15,021 bases of DNA, taken from NCBI GenBank assembly GCA_964498785.1, contig CAZCJL010000151.1, positions 1 through 15,021 of the forward strand, read 5' to 3'. The notes below the pieces were generated by a model, which was not told where the DNA came from, ran no database searches, and saw nothing but the letters and a program-made list of their open reading frames with translations. The translations under genes were made by a program, and so were the position numbers. Of the stretch, positions 14,102-15,021 are shown piece by piece. How positions within the stretch are numbered: position 1 is the stretch's first letter; each line of letters opens with the position of its first letter. Origin of the DNA: Mariaggregatimicrobium sp964498785. GTDB taxonomy: Bacteria > Zhuqueibacterota > Zhuqueibacteria > Thermofontimicrobiales > Thiofontviventaceae.

Positions 14102-14781
14102 CAAGCCTCCGTTTTAATGCGGTAGCCAAATCCCTTAACGGTTTCCACCAATTCGGCCCACTTGTCTAATTTTTTCCGTAACCGCCGAACGTGGACATCC
14201 ACGGTGCGGGATTCGCCGTAATAATCATATCCCCAAACCTGATCCAGTAACTGGTCACGGGATAATACCCGACCGTTTGCCAGAATCAACGCTTTTAGCA
14301 GTAAAAATTCCTTGGGAGTCAGATCAAGCACTTTGTTGCCGGCAGCCACTTCATGTCGGGAAAAATTGACACTTAATTCGCTGAAACGGTACACCTGATC
14401 TTCGTCCCTGTGATGGCGACGCAGTAGCGCTTTAACTCGTGCGATCACTTCCCGGGGACGAAATGGTTTCGTTACATAATCATCAGCGCCCAGTTCCAGG
14501 CCCTGCAGGATATCCATTTCTTCGGAGCGCGCAGTAATCATAAGAATGGGAATCGTACGGTTGCGTTCATCTTTCCGAACTTTACGTGCAATATCCAGCC
14601 CATTCATTCCGGGAAGCATCAAGTCCAGTAAAACCAGATCCGGTGGATTTGTTAATATGGCTTGCAGCGCATCCTTCCCGTCGTTGTGTATAACGATGTC
14701 GTATCCTTCCTGCTCCAGATTGTACTGCAATATTTCGCAAATGTCCGGATCATCTTCAACAATCATTATTCGAGCTAACAT
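14101..14781 (-). CDS. phoB: PhoB/OmpR-family response regulator
   Basis: 226 residues. Receiver domain (1-~120) with the acidic pocket in VEDDPD, phospho-acceptor D53 in LVLLDLMLPGMNG, switch T83 in LMITARSEE and K105 in DYVTKPFRPRE. The winged-helix DNA-binding domain (~130-224) shows DLTPKEFLLLKALILANGRV, LSRDQLLDQVWGYDYY, RTVDVHVRRLRKKL and VKGFGYRIKT, typical of PhoB-like regulators. Phosphorylated dimers bind direct repeats and recruit RNA polymerase. It is the first gene of the pair and couples translation to the kinase. Four TNACAT repeats upstream may be its own binding site. The PhoB name is the best family fit but is shared by many paralogues. Confidence 0.92.
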   Translation of the reverse strand: MLARIMIVEDDPDICEILQYNLEQEGYDIVIHNDGKDALQAILTNPPDLVLLDLMLPGMNGLDIARKVRKDERNRTIPILMITARSEEMDILQGLELGADDYVTKPFRPREVIARVKALLRRHHRDEDQVYRFSELSVNFSRHEVAAGNKVLDLTPKEFLLLKALILANGRVLSRDQLLDQVWGYDYYGESRTVDVHVRRLRKKLDKWAELVETVKGFGYRIKTEA

Positions 14782-14822
14782 GTTCTATTCTCGCTTTTTG
14801 GTTATTATTCTTTTTTATAATG

Positions 14823-14861
14823 TGACATTTTTATGTTACATTGGTATTACATTTTTAACAT
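14823..14861 (-). promoter_or_regulatory. Pho-box-like repeats upstream of the response regulator
   Basis: TGACAT (14823), TTACAT (14836), TTACAT (14847) and TAACAT (14856) are four near-copies in one orientation, 13, 11 and 9 bases apart, ending 42 bp before the ATG at 14781. On the minus strand they read ATGT(A/T/C)A, like the TGTNA core of Pho boxes, which repeat every 11 bp. Autoregulation by the regulator is the natural reading, not proven. Confidence 0.45.
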
Positions 14862-14940
14862 AAAATTGCACCAGGTATGAATAAATATAACCAATTCAAA
14901 TTGCTAAGGCAACTTTAAAATATTATTTGTGAATAAATGC

Positions 14941-14969
14941 TTGACATTTCGGAACTTTCGTTGTAATTT
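14941..14969 (+). promoter_or_regulatory. Outward-facing promoter candidate at the right end
   Basis: A perfect TTGACA (14941-14946), a 17-base spacer and TAATTTA (from 14964), matching the FCB -7 element TAnnTTT better than the TATAAT consensus. The predicted start falls at about 14976, inside the terminal inverted repeat, and points out of the window. Confidence 0.45.
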
Positions 14970-14971
14970 AT

Positions 14972-15021
14972 GTATCCATTCAATAATTGATGGTGTGCAT
15001 CAAAGCTTTCGGATTCTCTTT
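14972..15021. repeat. Right arm of the perfect 50-bp inverted repeat
   Basis: Exact reverse complement of 5-54. The sequence next to its inner side is unrelated to that beside the left arm, so the shared segment is sharply limited to 50 bp. Confidence 0.9.

Noticed and set aside
14546..14863. 105-codon plus-strand frame
   Set aside because: Antisense to the receiver domain of the response regulator and extends over its promoter region.
1..15021. tRNA or rRNA genes
   Set aside because: I found no cloverleaf with a GTTCRA arm or conserved rRNA segment on either strand.

Overview
The window is AT-rich bacterial DNA that reads like chromosome (or a contig) of the FCB superphylum, most like Calditrichota/KSB1, Marinimicrobia or Ignavibacteria. 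The main clues are a secreted protein with an FN3 domain and a C-terminal YPNPFNPT sorting domain, a secreted beta-helix protein with a typical N-terminal beta-sandwich, a DUF5686-like outer-membrane barrel, and several genes without a clear Shine-Dalgarno site. The taxon is inferred; there is no rRNA or tRNA gene to fix it.

Layout. (1) 1-475: relic of a MazF/PemK toxin on the minus strand, overlapped at its end by one arm of a perfect 50-bp inverted repeat whose other arm is the last 50 bases of the window. (2) 476-3947, all minus: an operon-like run of Phd/VapB antitoxin, VapC PIN toxin and an Imm53-family protein, followed by two secreted proteins (FN3 plus sorting domain; beta-helix). (3) 4055-6985: a graveyard. 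It holds a tyrosine recombinase that lost its catalytic Tyr, the N-terminal fragment of a second integron-integrase-like recombinase facing it, 2.8 tandem copies of a hairpin-rich 253-bp repeat, a frameshifted end of another sorting-domain protein, and a ribbon-helix-helix antitoxin cut by a stop codon. (4) 6986-9160 minus: the outer-membrane barrel. (5) 9349-11120, all minus: a small GIY-YIG-like protein, a terminator, a DUF1566/Lcl protein with a C-type-lectin-like end, and two tandem KhpA-type KH proteins. (6) 11121-12316: 1.2 kb without a convincing gene but with a fold-back element, a degenerate direct repeat and an orphan terminator. (7) 12317-14781 minus: a PhoB/PhoR-type two-component pair joined by a TGATG overlap, with Pho-box-like repeats upstream.

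How the genes work together: only two real units are visible, the vapBC-imm53 module and the response regulator/histidine kinase pair. The rest looks like a genomic-plasticity zone: four toxin/antitoxin or immunity loci (two dead), two broken recombinases and several repeat classes lie within about 7 kb. No complete new defence system can be demonstrated. The best leads are the 253-bp structured repeat array, the terminal 50-bp inverted repeats, the tandem KhpA pair and the possible DGR-type target protein.
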